Shown piece by piece: positions 47,537 to 55,915 of a stretch of DNA of 64,000 nt (position 1 is the stretch's first letter; each line of letters begins with the position of its first letter). Source of the stretch: CAG-873 sp910578365 (GTDB lineage Bacteria; Bacteroidota; Bacteroidia; Bacteroidales; Muribaculaceae); assembly GCA_951635545.1 (NCBI GenBank), contig OX620685.1:806001-870000 (forward strand), given 5' to 3'. The translations under genes and the position numbers were made by a program. Under the pieces are notes generated by a model. That model saw only the letters and a program-made list of their open reading frames with translations, did not search any database and was not told the origin of the DNA.

Positions 47537-49488
47537 CCGGGAGTTTGGGAGTTTCATTAAAAAATAATTTGTAAATAATTGGCTTTAAATTTGGTAGAGT
47601 CAATTTTTCTTTGTATCTTTGTTCTACCGTGTTCTAATTATAAAAGTATGTATTTAGACATTCGCAAAGGCAAAGATCGCCGTTTCTACATAATGCAGGG
47701 ATTTCGCGTAAAGGGTGGCGGAACCTCTACGAAAGTTTACATGAAATTAGGGAAGGAATCCGATATAAAGGAGAAGTACGGCTGCGCCGATGCCGAGGCA
47801 TGGGCCCGCCAGAAACTAAAGGAGATAAACGACAGTATAAAGGAGGACAAGGCCTCTGTGATGGTCTCGTACAATCCTAATAAAAAGATCGAATCAGGCC
47901 AGTGGAGGAGCGTGCATTGCGGCCACATGGTACTTCTGCCTCTGTACAATAAGCTTGGGATGGCCAGATTCTCGGCAGAGGTGACTGCGCGCCACCGCTT
48001 TAAGTTCGACTTTGCCGATATCATGTGCAAGCTGGTGATGTGCCGGATCCTTTTCCCCGATTCCAAGCGAGCCACCAGGGAATGCCTGACAGACTTTGTC
48101 GATGCGCCTGATTTCTCGCTTGATGACATATACAACTTCCTGGGGGTTCTGGCAAAGGAAATCACACCCTTGCAGAAGAGTCTGTATGATGCGACAAAAA
48201 ATGAACTGTCCCGCAGGACAGGCGTGATCTACTACGACTGTACAAACTACTATTTTGAGATAGAACGGGAAGACAGTCTGCGCAGATACGGCAAGTCAAA
48301 GGAGCACCGTCCTAATCCGATTGTACAGATGGGTATGTTCATGGATGCGGACGGACTTCCTCTTGCGTTCTGCATCAATCCCGGCAACACAAGCGAGCAG
48401 CAGACCTTGCAGCCGCTCGAGGAGATACTTGCAAATGAATTTAATCTCAGCGAGTTCGTGGTCTGCACAGATGCAGGGTTGGCAAGCATCAACAACAGAC
48501 AGTACAATACTACGGAGGGACGGAACTATATAGTGACACAGTCCATACCGGGCCTTCCAAAGCTGATGAAGGAATGGGCTCTCGAAAAGACAGGCTGGAG
48601 GAGACTTGGAGATAAGGAGGACCGGACCTATGACATATCGGATATTGACCTTGAATCGGAAAAGGAACATCTCTATTACCATGAGCGCTGGTTCAAGGAA
48701 GACCGCTCGAACGTGAAGAATTACGAAGAACGACTGATAGTCACCTTCTCCCCCAAGTTCGCTCTGTATCAGCGACAGCTTCGTGCACAGCACATTGAGA
48801 AAGCGTTGAAGATGATAGAGAAAAAATCGGAGAAATCTCGTCAGACGCAACAGGATCCGCGCAGGCTGATTGCCACGACATATTGTACCGCAGACGGTGA
48901 AGTGGCTGAAAAAAGTGTTATGAGCCTCGATCTGGAGGCGATAGAGAAGGAAAGTGCCATGGACGGTCTTAACTGTGTGGCTACCAGACTTGAGGACTCG
49001 GTCGGCGAGATACTTTACGTCAACGGCTTCCGGTATGAGATTGAACATCTGTTCAGGGTCACCAAGACAGAGTTTGATGCACGTCCCGTATATCTGCGAC
49101 GCGAAGACAGGATCCGGGCTCATTTTGCCATCTGCTTTGTGGCGTTGCTGCTGCTCAAGGCCTTCCAGAAGCAAATCAATGACGGCCTGAGCGAAGAGCA
49201 CCAATACTCGACCGAGCAGATTATCAACGCCCTTGCGGGAATGGACTATAACGTGGTGAGGGGAACCGGATATGTGCCTGCGTACTCTGCCACCGAACTC
49301 AAGTCAAGATGTTGCGAGGTATCCAACGTACACATTGACACGCAGATAGTAGTGAACCGTAAAATGCGACAGTATATCAAAATGTTAAAGAAATGTTAAA
49401 ATTTAGCCACTGAAATTTGTTAGCACAATCGGACACTCATAATCAACTGAGTGCCCGATTGTTATATGGTATAACTCCCAAACTCGGG
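47537..49488 (+). mobile_element. IS1634 family element
   Basis: Ends ccgggagtttgggagtt at the left and its near-inverse aactcccaaactcggg at the right (14 of 16 matching). It begins within 4 bp of the ISAs1-type right end, so three IS elements lie end to end. No flanking duplication is evident. Confidence 0.75.
47648..49399 (+). CDS. IS1634 family transposase
   Basis: The start is placed at MYLDIRKGKDRRFYIMQGFR (47648). The 583-residue DDE enzyme has VIYYDCTNYYFEIEREDSL, FVVCTDAGLASINNRQY and YRYEIEHLFRVTKTEF-like RYEIEHLFRVTKTEFDARP, the Asp-Asp-Glu framework of the IS1634/IS1549 group. Full length. Confidence 0.9.
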   Translation: MYLDIRKGKDRRFYIMQGFRVKGGGTSTKVYMKLGKESDIKEKYGCADAEAWARQKLKEINDSIKEDKASVMVSYNPNKKIESGQWRSVHCGHMVLLPLYNKLGMARFSAEVTARHRFKFDFADIMCKLVMCRILFPDSKRATRECLTDFVDAPDFSLDDIYNFLGVLAKEITPLQKSLYDATKNELSRRTGVIYYDCTNYYFEIEREDSLRRYGKSKEHRPNPIVQMGMFMDADGLPLAFCINPGNTSEQQTLQPLEEILANEFNLSEFVVCTDAGLASINNRQYNTTEGRNYIVTQSIPGLPKLMKEWALEKTGWRRLGDKEDRTYDISDIDLESEKEHLYYHERWFKEDRSNVKNYEERLIVTFSPKFALYQRQLRAQHIEKALKMIEKKSEKSRQTQQDPRRLIATTYCTADGEVAEKSVMSLDLEAIEKESAMDGLNCVATRLEDSVGEILYVNGFRYEIEHLFRVTKTEFDARPVYLRREDRIRAHFAICFVALLLLKAFQKQINDGLSEEHQYSTEQIINALAGMDYNVVRGTGYVPAYSATELKSRCCEVSNVHIDTQIVVNRKMRQYIKMLKKC

Positions 49489-49552
49489 AAATTACGCAAA
49501 AGGGGCGAGATTTCCAACATTAGTACTAACCAATCAAACATTTTTGGTATGA

Positions 49553-50311
49553 ATGGCAAAAAACATCCCTCAGAATCTGGAGGTATACAAAGATACCTCT
49601 TCACTCGGGCGACTACTGATTAAGCCCGTTGACAAACCTCTTGCCAAGGAGATAATAGTCAAAAATCATTACTCACACAAATGGAACGATGGCGGTTTTG
49701 GCGTTTATAACTTCGGAATCTTCCATGCCGCCGAACCGGACAGATGCCTTGGAGTAGCCGTTTACGGCTACATGAAGAACCCGGCGGCAAGAATATTCAC
49801 ACATCCAAACCCCAAAGCATGGATGTGTGAACTCAACCGAATGTGGATAGATGACGAACTCGGTCACAATGCCGAGAGTATACTGATAGCTGCGTCAATT
49901 AAGTTGCTTCGTCGTCTTGATCCAAACCTCGTCGCAGTGCAGAGTTTCGCCGATGGTCGCCTTGGCTGCGGCACAATCTATAAAGCCGCCAACTTCCAAT
50001 ATTACGGCTATCACCTCACAAAATTTCTGCGCAACATCCGCAGTGGCGAGCTCGTTCATGAGCAGATATTCACAAATTCACATTCTCCATCCGGCTATCT
50101 TCGCTCCAATATAGGCATGTTGCTCGACGATTTTGAGATATTTGAGGTTAAGACATATCGCTACATTTACCCCCTCGACAAAAAATTCCGATTCAACAAA
50201 CCTCAGCAACCTTATCCTGCTTACGACAAAGGAATGGTGTCAGTTGATTGGGTACGCGACCGCACAAAGATGATTGAGCGCTGCATAGGTATATTGCAGG
50301 CAATGACGTGA
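49553..50311 (+). CDS. Mom-like DNA adenine-modification protein
   Basis: A 252-residue GNAT-fold protein resembling phage Mu Mom, which converts adenine to a methylcarbamoyl-type N6 derivative and so blocks restriction. Signature stretches are IVKNHYSHKWNDGGFG (residues about 35-50), CELNRMWIDDELGHNAES and VQSFADGRLGCGTIYKAANF; Mu Mom has closely similar blocks in the same order. Length fits (Mu Mom is about 231 residues). It stands alone between IS1634 and ISAs1 copy B and ends in a strong hairpin. There is no Com-like regulator next to it. Family call is confident from memory of Mom; activity is inferred. Confidence 0.8.
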   Translation: MAKNIPQNLEVYKDTSSLGRLLIKPVDKPLAKEIIVKNHYSHKWNDGGFGVYNFGIFHAAEPDRCLGVAVYGYMKNPAARIFTHPNPKAWMCELNRMWIDDELGHNAESILIAASIKLLRRLDPNLVAVQSFADGRLGCGTIYKAANFQYYGYHLTKFLRNIRSGELVHEQIFTNSHSPSGYLRSNIGMLLDDFEIFEVKTYRYIYPLDKKFRFNKPQQPYPAYDKGMVSVDWVRDRTKMIERCIGILQAMT

Positions 50312-50317
50312 TAAAAC

Positions 50318-50362
50318 ACGAAGAAAATTCCATAACATCTTTGTTTAAGGAATTTTCTTCGT
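50318..50362 (+). terminator. strong hairpin after the Mom-like gene
   Basis: ACGAAGAAAATTCC (50318-50331) pairs perfectly with GGAATTTTCTTCGT (50349-50362) around a 17-base loop, 6 bp after the stop. The U-run is weak, but the position fits a terminator. Confidence 0.7.
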
Positions 50363-50610
50363 ATCTATTAATGCTGTTTAAGCAGTGATTGAACGGTAGT
50401 CAGACAGTCAAACATGAAATGGCTGAAATCACGAAAAAATGTACTTTTCGTTTTTCAAAAATGCACTTTTCGTTTTTGCGATTATATTTTATTGAAAATC
50501 AGAGAAATAAATGCGAAAATCACCCTTTCCCATTCAGACTTCCCCCGCTATAAAATAAAAGGCTTTTCGGAAGCACTAGACTTTTTAAATGAAAGAGCCG
50601 TGGCAATCGG
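50363..50610. other. AT-rich spacer with an IS-end relic
   Basis: No convincing gene; a 74-codon frame at 50414 is probably chance. Two copies of CTTTTCGTTTTT lie near 50444-50476. At about 50585-50602, TTAAATGAAAGAGCCGTG equals the outer end of the ISAs1 element that starts at 50611, in inverted orientation, suggesting a relic of an earlier insertion. Confidence 0.5.
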
Positions 50611-52145
50611 CACGGCTCTTTCATTTAAACTAAAATAAAAAGCATGACTTCCCCTACCCGGTTCATTGTGAATCGGGCAATATTCTGTGTCTGTCTGTCA
50701 ACGAGTTATTCTGGTGTCAAAATCTTATTTTTTTCATTTTTGGCTTAAAAATCGCATCAGCCGAGTAAAGCTCATTGAGATATGTCTCATCAGTTCGGCT
50801 ATGCCTTTATTCTTATCCGATCGTTTTTTGCGAAGTCCTTTCCATATTGAGAACACCGAGTAAACTATTCTCTGTATGGTGTCGAGGTTTCGGGCGGCTC
50901 TTGTCGACTTACGTTTTATATTGTCCTGCTGGAGATTGTAGTCCAGGCCCCAGTGCATGCTTTCTATCGACCAGTGGTTGCGCACGATGATTCCGAGCTT
51001 CGGAGTCTTCGTAGGCATACTGCTGACATACAGGCGTTTTTCCGAAGTGCGCATCCCTGTTGACTTTTTGACTGTAGATGATTCATACTCTATGATGGTC
51101 ATGTTTCCGCCCCACTTCTCTTTGTCGGCGATAATGTCCAGTCCGTCATATACGCGGTAGGTTCTCGTCTCTATCCTGCCGTGGGCCAGTTCGGGACCTT
51201 CGGTGTAAGAATATACCGGTGTGTGTTCCACTAGCCTGTCCTCAATGCCGTATCGCAATGACGGCTGGTTGGCTTTGAGTTCTATCAGAAAGTCACCCCC
51301 TTTCTTTCTGATTTTCTCGACAATGTCCTTCTGCATAGACATGGCGTCGGCTGTGACAATCTTTCCTGCGACATCTATTTTATCAAGAAGTATCGGTACG
51401 GCCTTTATCTCGTTGCTCTTTTCCTGACAGGCTTCGGTGGCGATTGTTATGCCGGTGCTGAACGAATAGGCAGAGACGATATCCGGGCTACGCCCGTTTT
51501 CCTGAACGGTGCCGCGCTCGGCTTTGCCGTCAATGCAGATTATTTCAATGATGCGGCTGGCGCAGGTCAGTCTTTCAAGGAATATGTCTGCGAACTGCTG
51601 CATCCTGTCGGCCATATCCATATCGTTGATGCCGTTCTCCACACGGCAAAGCGTGGCCTCAGATGGTACGCCGTTCCTCAACATGCCCATTTTGTGTAAT
51701 TTGTTGAGGTTGTATCTGCCGAACTCCAATATCTCGGCTCGTCCGATGCATCCGGCCATACGTCCGAGTATCATCAGCATGATGATATCGTTGAGGCTGT
51801 GACGGAAATTGCCTTTGTCCAATCTACGGAAATCCGGCACGGATGAGGCAAATGCTCGAAGCTCTTCCATGATACTGCGCCTTGTGTCAAATTTATTGTG
51901 TACTTTTGCGGTATGATCAGGCGCATAGGCGTCAGTCGAACAGACTTGGTCAAGTGGCTTCATTTTTAGCGTAACTCTTTGATTATCACCTATAAAGTTA
52001 CTAAAAATCTGTCACTTGACCAAATTTTTATTGTACTTATTCTCTTGAAAATCAGAGGTTAAAGTCTCTCTCCGTCCGTACTGCTCTCGCTATAAAACAA
52101 CACATTTGTCGAGAATGAGACGAAATCTTAAATGAAAGAGCCGTG
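50611..52145 (-). mobile_element. ISAs1 family element, copy B (1535 bp)
   Basis: Identical limits to copy A, inverted. The 9-bp target duplication ggcaatcgg is at 50602-50610 and 52146-52154. It was inserted at the left arm of a palindrome upstream of the WYL gene, and the duplication restores that arm. Confidence 0.95.
50734..51963 (-). CDS. ISAs1 family transposase, copy B
   Basis: 409 residues, identical to copy A (39783), with intact DDE motifs (ICIDGKAERG, VTADAMSMQKD, HWSIESMHWGLD). Confidence 0.92.
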   Translation of the reverse strand: MKPLDQVCSTDAYAPDHTAKVHNKFDTRRSIMEELRAFASSVPDFRRLDKGNFRHSLNDIIMLMILGRMAGCIGRAEILEFGRYNLNKLHKMGMLRNGVPSEATLCRVENGINDMDMADRMQQFADIFLERLTCASRIIEIICIDGKAERGTVQENGRSPDIVSAYSFSTGITIATEACQEKSNEIKAVPILLDKIDVAGKIVTADAMSMQKDIVEKIRKKGGDFLIELKANQPSLRYGIEDRLVEHTPVYSYTEGPELAHGRIETRTYRVYDGLDIIADKEKWGGNMTIIEYESSTVKKSTGMRTSEKRLYVSSMPTKTPKLGIIVRNHWSIESMHWGLDYNLQQDNIKRKSTRAARNLDTIQRIVYSVFSIWKGLRKKRSDKNKGIAELMRHISMSFTRLMRFLSQK

Positions 52146-52181
52146 GGCAATCGGTTGTGTTTTACGACATAACCGATTGCC
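52146..52181. promoter_or_regulatory. 11-bp palindrome upstream of the WYL gene
   Basis: GGCAATCGGTT and AACCGATTGCC are perfect inverted arms 14 bp apart. The right arm covers the -33 region of the WYL promoter, the place where WYL/BrxR-type regulators bind their own promoter. It could also be the terminator of a lost upstream gene; there is no U-run. Confidence 0.5.
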
Positions 52182-52207
52182 ATCTCAAAAATTCTTTGTA
52201 ACTTTGC
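52176..52207 (+). promoter_or_regulatory. promoter of the WYL regulator
   Basis: ATTG (52176-52179), 19 bp, then TAACTTTGC (52199-52207), a perfect Bacteroidetes -7 element. The expected leader is about 150 nt. Confidence 0.65.
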
Positions 52208-52291
52208 ATAAATAGCAACCATAAAAATCTGAATATGGCCGAAACGGTTTAAACCAACAGGCAGCGATGCCGCCAAACCTATCAAATCCCG

Positions 52292-52354
52292 AAACTCCCC
52301 AAGCAGTCGTTGCAGGCACGGCCAACCCTCAGATAACTGCTGCCGGAGTTTTTT
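52292..52354 (+). terminator. terminator-like structure in the WYL leader
   Basis: Outer arms AAACTCC (52292-52298) and GGAGTTT, inner arms AGCAGT (52302-52307) and ACTGCT (52336-52341), followed by six T (52349-52354), end 8 bp before the start codon. It has the look of an attenuator rather than an end-of-gene terminator. The large apical loop makes it uncertain. Confidence 0.4.
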
Positions 52355-52361
52355 ATTGTAA

Positions 52362-53387
52362 ATGGCGCAAGTAAAAAATGTGTTCATACGACAGAAGGTT
52401 TTGGACAGATGCTTAAGAAGTCCAAAACGATACTCCCTCAAAGATTTGATGGAGAGGTGCAATGCTGCACTTGAAATAGCAGGAGAAAAGCCTGTCACGT
52501 CGAAGAATACTATTCTTGATGATCTTGCGACTATTGAACGTACTTATCCTGATGCTGTAATAAATCGGGAAAAGTGTGGACGGTATGTTTTCTATGAATA
52601 TGAAGACAAATCATACTCCATCTACAAAATGCCATTAGACGATGATGGAATGGCGAAGCTTGCTCAGACGATTTCAATCCTTACTAAGTTTGAGGGAATG
52701 CCAAATTTCGAGTGGATTGATGATATGATTGAGCATTTCAAATCATCTCTGAACATACCTACAACCAAGGACACAATTGTCTCTTTTGAGGACAATCTGT
52801 ATCTTAAGAACAGGAATCATTTTTCAAGACTGTTTAGTGCCATTGCTTCTCAGCAGGCATTGGCAATTACCTATCGACCTTTCGGGAAAGAAGCCAAGGT
52901 GTATCAATTCCATCCATACTTCATCAAGCAGTTTAATAATCGCTGGTTTTTGTTTGGATGCGTAGATAAACACACGAATCTTACTAATTTCCCATTCGAT
53001 AGAATAGAAAGGATTGAGGACGCAAGCGTTCCATACATACCGAATGACAAGTTTGACTTTAATGATTTATTCGAGGATGTAGTGGGTGTGTCAAATCTAT
53101 TTGATGAGCCGGAGATCATCCGTCTTAAAATCGAGCCCCAAACGTATGATTATATTCAATCAAAGCCGATTCTTCCGAGTCAAAAGACTATTACAAAGGA
53201 TGATGGGTCTATTATTATAGAAATAAAGACTGTGATTAATAGAGAATTAGTCCATTTATTACTATCATATGGAGCCGGTGTCACAGTATTGGAACCGCAA
53301 TTTCTTTCGGATGCGATATATTGTGAAATGGAAAAATCCATGAAGAAATATCAATCCGTTCACCTGGATTGCACGGATAGCATCTAA
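52362..53387 (+). CDS. WYL-domain transcriptional regulator
   Basis: A 341-residue protein with an N-terminal winged helix (VFIRQKVLDRCLRSPKRYSL, TSKNTILDDLATIERTYP) and a WYL domain (QALAITYRPFGKEAKVYQF, FNNRWFLFGCVDKHT), then a WYL C-terminal extension. Such proteins, for example BrxR in BREX and others in defence loci, repress the adjacent operon and may sense nucleic-acid fragments. It is the first gene of the block-3 locus, with its own promoter. The stop codon TAA is also the first bases of the -7 box of the following operon. Confidence 0.88.
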   Translation: MAQVKNVFIRQKVLDRCLRSPKRYSLKDLMERCNAALEIAGEKPVTSKNTILDDLATIERTYPDAVINREKCGRYVFYEYEDKSYSIYKMPLDDDGMAKLAQTISILTKFEGMPNFEWIDDMIEHFKSSLNIPTTKDTIVSFEDNLYLKNRNHFSRLFSAIASQQALAITYRPFGKEAKVYQFHPYFIKQFNNRWFLFGCVDKHTNLTNFPFDRIERIEDASVPYIPNDKFDFNDLFEDVVGVSNLFDEPEIIRLKIEPQTYDYIQSKPILPSQKTITKDDGSIIIEIKTVINRELVHLLLSYGAGVTVLEPQFLSDAIYCEMEKSMKKYQSVHLDCTDSI

Positions 53388-53393
53388 CTTTGC
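53385..53393 (+). promoter_or_regulatory. -7 box before the methylase/ATPase gene
   Basis: TAACTTTGC overlaps the WYL stop codon and lies 39 bp before the next start. No clear TTTG is seen at the expected -33 spacing, so the promoter may need an activator or be weak. Confidence 0.5.
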
Positions 53394-53431
53394 AGCGTAA
53401 AAAGTTTTTAACCGTTTAGATTCTGTTTGTT

Positions 53432-55915
53432 ATGATGACATCCGATAAGACTCCCGTTCAAAATCCCGAGAACCTGTTTAAGGAGGCAATCGATATATTC
53501 TTCGGTCACAATCCCAAATATCCACTTTGGATTTTACTTGTGCTATACCTGCGCAAAGTAGGCAAATTGCGTATTGCAGAGAATTTTGTCGCTGACAACG
53601 ATGAAGATAACCTTATTTGGGGGTGGTCACATGGAGCAGATATTGAGTATGCAAAAGTATCTTTTCCCGATGAAACCATTGAACGATGGCAAAAGAATGG
53701 CATAGGCAATACCAACATTATCGGAGACATTGTCTCCTCTAAGGAATTGGTCGCAATAGCTCGTTCTTTCTACAATGAGCCTGCTAACACAGATGACAGT
53801 TCCGCTCTGTTTCGACCGCAGTGGGAGCCATCCTTTTTGCTCGAAGTGGTATCTCGTCTGTTGTCAATTGACGACAAATGGTACATGCCTTATTTGGATA
53901 AGGCAATTGACAATGTAATCCTTCGTATTTTCTCGACATCTCGCTTCCGCGGTGAATATATGCAGCCTCAGGAACTTTCCGAAGTAGCCGTGGAAATAAT
54001 GCACATGTTAGCAAATATCGGTACTGTCTATAACCCATGTTGTGGCATAGGAACCTATATAACGGCAGACCCTCCTTACATTAGCTTTTATGGCGAAGAT
54101 GTTAATCCCGTAATACAAAGTATCGCAGAGTTACGCATGTTATGGTACGAATATGACGATGCGTCTATAAAATGCTGCGATTCCACGCAGTCATCTTTCT
54201 CATCATATGAGGCAATGATTTCCACCCCTCCATTTGAGCCTATGCGCAATAGTACGGATAATTTAGCAGCTCAATTGATTCGTAGGTGCGTTAACGATGG
54301 AAAGGTTGGCGTATTTATCCTTCCTGCCGGATTCAGTTTTTCACATCTCAAGATTAAAAATGAGTTGATAGACTGTGATGCCGTATCAGGTATTGTGATG
54401 TTGCCTGCTGGATTATTTGCGCCATACACGGGCATACAGACCATGCTTGTCGTTGTGAATCCCCAAAAAGATGACACGCAGCGGGATAAGGTAACACTTT
54501 TGGACGCTCGTACTTTTATCGACGAGAAGACGAACGTACTCCAATCCAGTCGGATTATGGATGCGTGGAAAAGCGAATCTGAATACAAGGTTGTAGTGAG
54601 CAACACGCTTATCCGGAGCAAAGATTACTCACTTGAACCAGAGAACTATTACGAGTTCTCTTTGAACGTCCCGGCTGGCTCTAAATTAATGAGCATTGAT
54701 GAAATTGGTAACTTCATTGGAACTCAAATACCTGAAGGACAAGACAATGTTCGTTGGGCAACCTTATCCTCGTTTGATAACCTAAATATTCTTAAGAGCT
54801 ATTCATCGCAAGAAATTGCATTGGGTAAATCAATGAAATCATCAATTCGTATTGATGAAGACTGCGTTTGGATTAGCCCGGCAGGTTCCAGAGGAGCTGT
54901 TTTACATATTGATAAGGAACCGATTTATACACATCGCAATAATATAGCTTTTGTCCCTGATAAAAGTATCATACTGCCTCAGTATTTGATACTTGAACTG
55001 ACAAAAGAATATGTTAAGAGGAAACTAGAATTTAGAAGGCCGACTGAGTATGGTAAACATTTCAGTAAACTGCGAATAGTTGTTCCTCCATTAGAGGAAC
55101 AGCGAGCCGCCATAGCTGATTATCAAAGCTCACTTATCTCTAAACTCGATATTGAGAATGATATTCTTCGTTCTAAGAGGGAGGAAGAGGACAAAAGAGA
55201 ATTGGAAAATAGGAAGCATAGAATTGGACAAATATTAAATGATGTGAAGCCATCATTTGAAAGCCTGTATGCTTTTATCGAGAGCAGTTCTGAACCTCTG
55301 ACCAGAGATACCGAGGTAGATAAGCTTTTCCACACGACGTTATTTGAAGAACTCACAGGTATTAGGGAGGGCTTGAATAAGGCTACCGATTTGTTAAAGC
55401 ACCTGACGGATACTGTCTCATTCAGCGAAGTGGAAGATATAGACTTTTGTGATTTCATTGCACGAAACGCAAAAGATCTCAAACCTACAAAGTATCCTGT
55501 TAGATGGTTTAATGAACTCCAAGAGAATGAAACACCAACTTTCCGTTTCTCTGAACAGGATTTGAAAATCCTTTTTGAAAACATATTCTCCAATGCACGG
55601 AAATATGGTTTCACCGACAAAAACCGTGGAGACTACTTTATCGCTGTTAATTTTAGATGTGTCGATATCGAGAGTAGACCATACCTCAGGATTTATGTCT
55701 CAAATAACGGAGCTCCGCTCCCTCCAGGTATGAATCCAATACGCGTTTTTGAATGGGGCAAAGGCTCGGGCACTGGTATTGGAGGCGCACAAATAAAATC
55801 TATCGTTGAACATTATGGTGGAAGTATTCATCTGGAAGAGCTTACCAATGACGCTGAAGGCTTCACAATCAGATATGCTATTTTCATACCTTTAATCGAA
55901 ACATCGTATGAGTGA
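53432..55915 (+). CDS. N6-methylase-like / HsdS-like / histidine-kinase ATPase fusion
   Basis: An 827-residue protein with three parts. Residues about 130-400 are an N6-adenine methylase fold with the AdoMet loop VYNPCCGIGTYI (199-210), but the catalytic Asn-Pro-Pro-Phe is STPPFEP (264-270), so Asn is lost. Residues about 415-570 look like an HsdS target-recognition half with the PPLEEQRAAIADY linker. A charged helical region follows, holding His596 in NRKHRIGQILNDVKP. Residues 707-827 are a GHKL/HATPase domain: FENIFSNARKYGF (N box), VSNNGAPLPPG (G1) and GKGSGTGIGG (G2). It overlaps the receiver gene by 8 bp, like a kinase-regulator pair. Probably a DNA-sensing, non-methylating subunit; inference. 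Confidence 0.8.
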   Translation: MMTSDKTPVQNPENLFKEAIDIFFGHNPKYPLWILLVLYLRKVGKLRIAENFVADNDEDNLIWGWSHGADIEYAKVSFPDETIERWQKNGIGNTNIIGDIVSSKELVAIARSFYNEPANTDDSSALFRPQWEPSFLLEVVSRLLSIDDKWYMPYLDKAIDNVILRIFSTSRFRGEYMQPQELSEVAVEIMHMLANIGTVYNPCCGIGTYITADPPYISFYGEDVNPVIQSIAELRMLWYEYDDASIKCCDSTQSSFSSYEAMISTPPFEPMRNSTDNLAAQLIRRCVNDGKVGVFILPAGFSFSHLKIKNELIDCDAVSGIVMLPAGLFAPYTGIQTMLVVVNPQKDDTQRDKVTLLDARTFIDEKTNVLQSSRIMDAWKSESEYKVVVSNTLIRSKDYSLEPENYYEFSLNVPAGSKLMSIDEIGNFIGTQIPEGQDNVRWATLSSFDNLNILKSYSSQEIALGKSMKSSIRIDEDCVWISPAGSRGAVLHIDKEPIYTHRNNIAFVPDKSIILPQYLILELTKEYVKRKLEFRRPTEYGKHFSKLRIVVPPLEEQRAAIADYQSSLISKLDIENDILRSKREEEDKRELENRKHRIGQILNDVKPSFESLYAFIESSSEPLTRDTEVDKLFHTTLFEELTGIREGLNKATDLLKHLTDTVSFSEVEDIDFCDFIARNAKDLKPTKYPVRWFNELQENETPTFRFSEQDLKILFENIFSNARKYGFTDKNRGDYFIAVNFRCVDIESRPYLRIYVSNNGAPLPPGMNPIRVFEWGKGSGTGIGGAQIKSIVEHYGGSIHLEELTNDAEGFTIRYAIFIPLIETSYE

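Noticed and set aside
50440..50480. Two close copies of CTTTTCGTTTTT considered as a repeat array or regulatory site
   Set aside because: Only two copies in an AT-rich stretch; no spacing pattern or neighbouring gene to support a role.
50414..50638. Possible 74-residue gene upstream of ISAs1 copy B
   Set aside because: The last part reads into the IS terminal repeat, the composition is biased and no RBS is clear.
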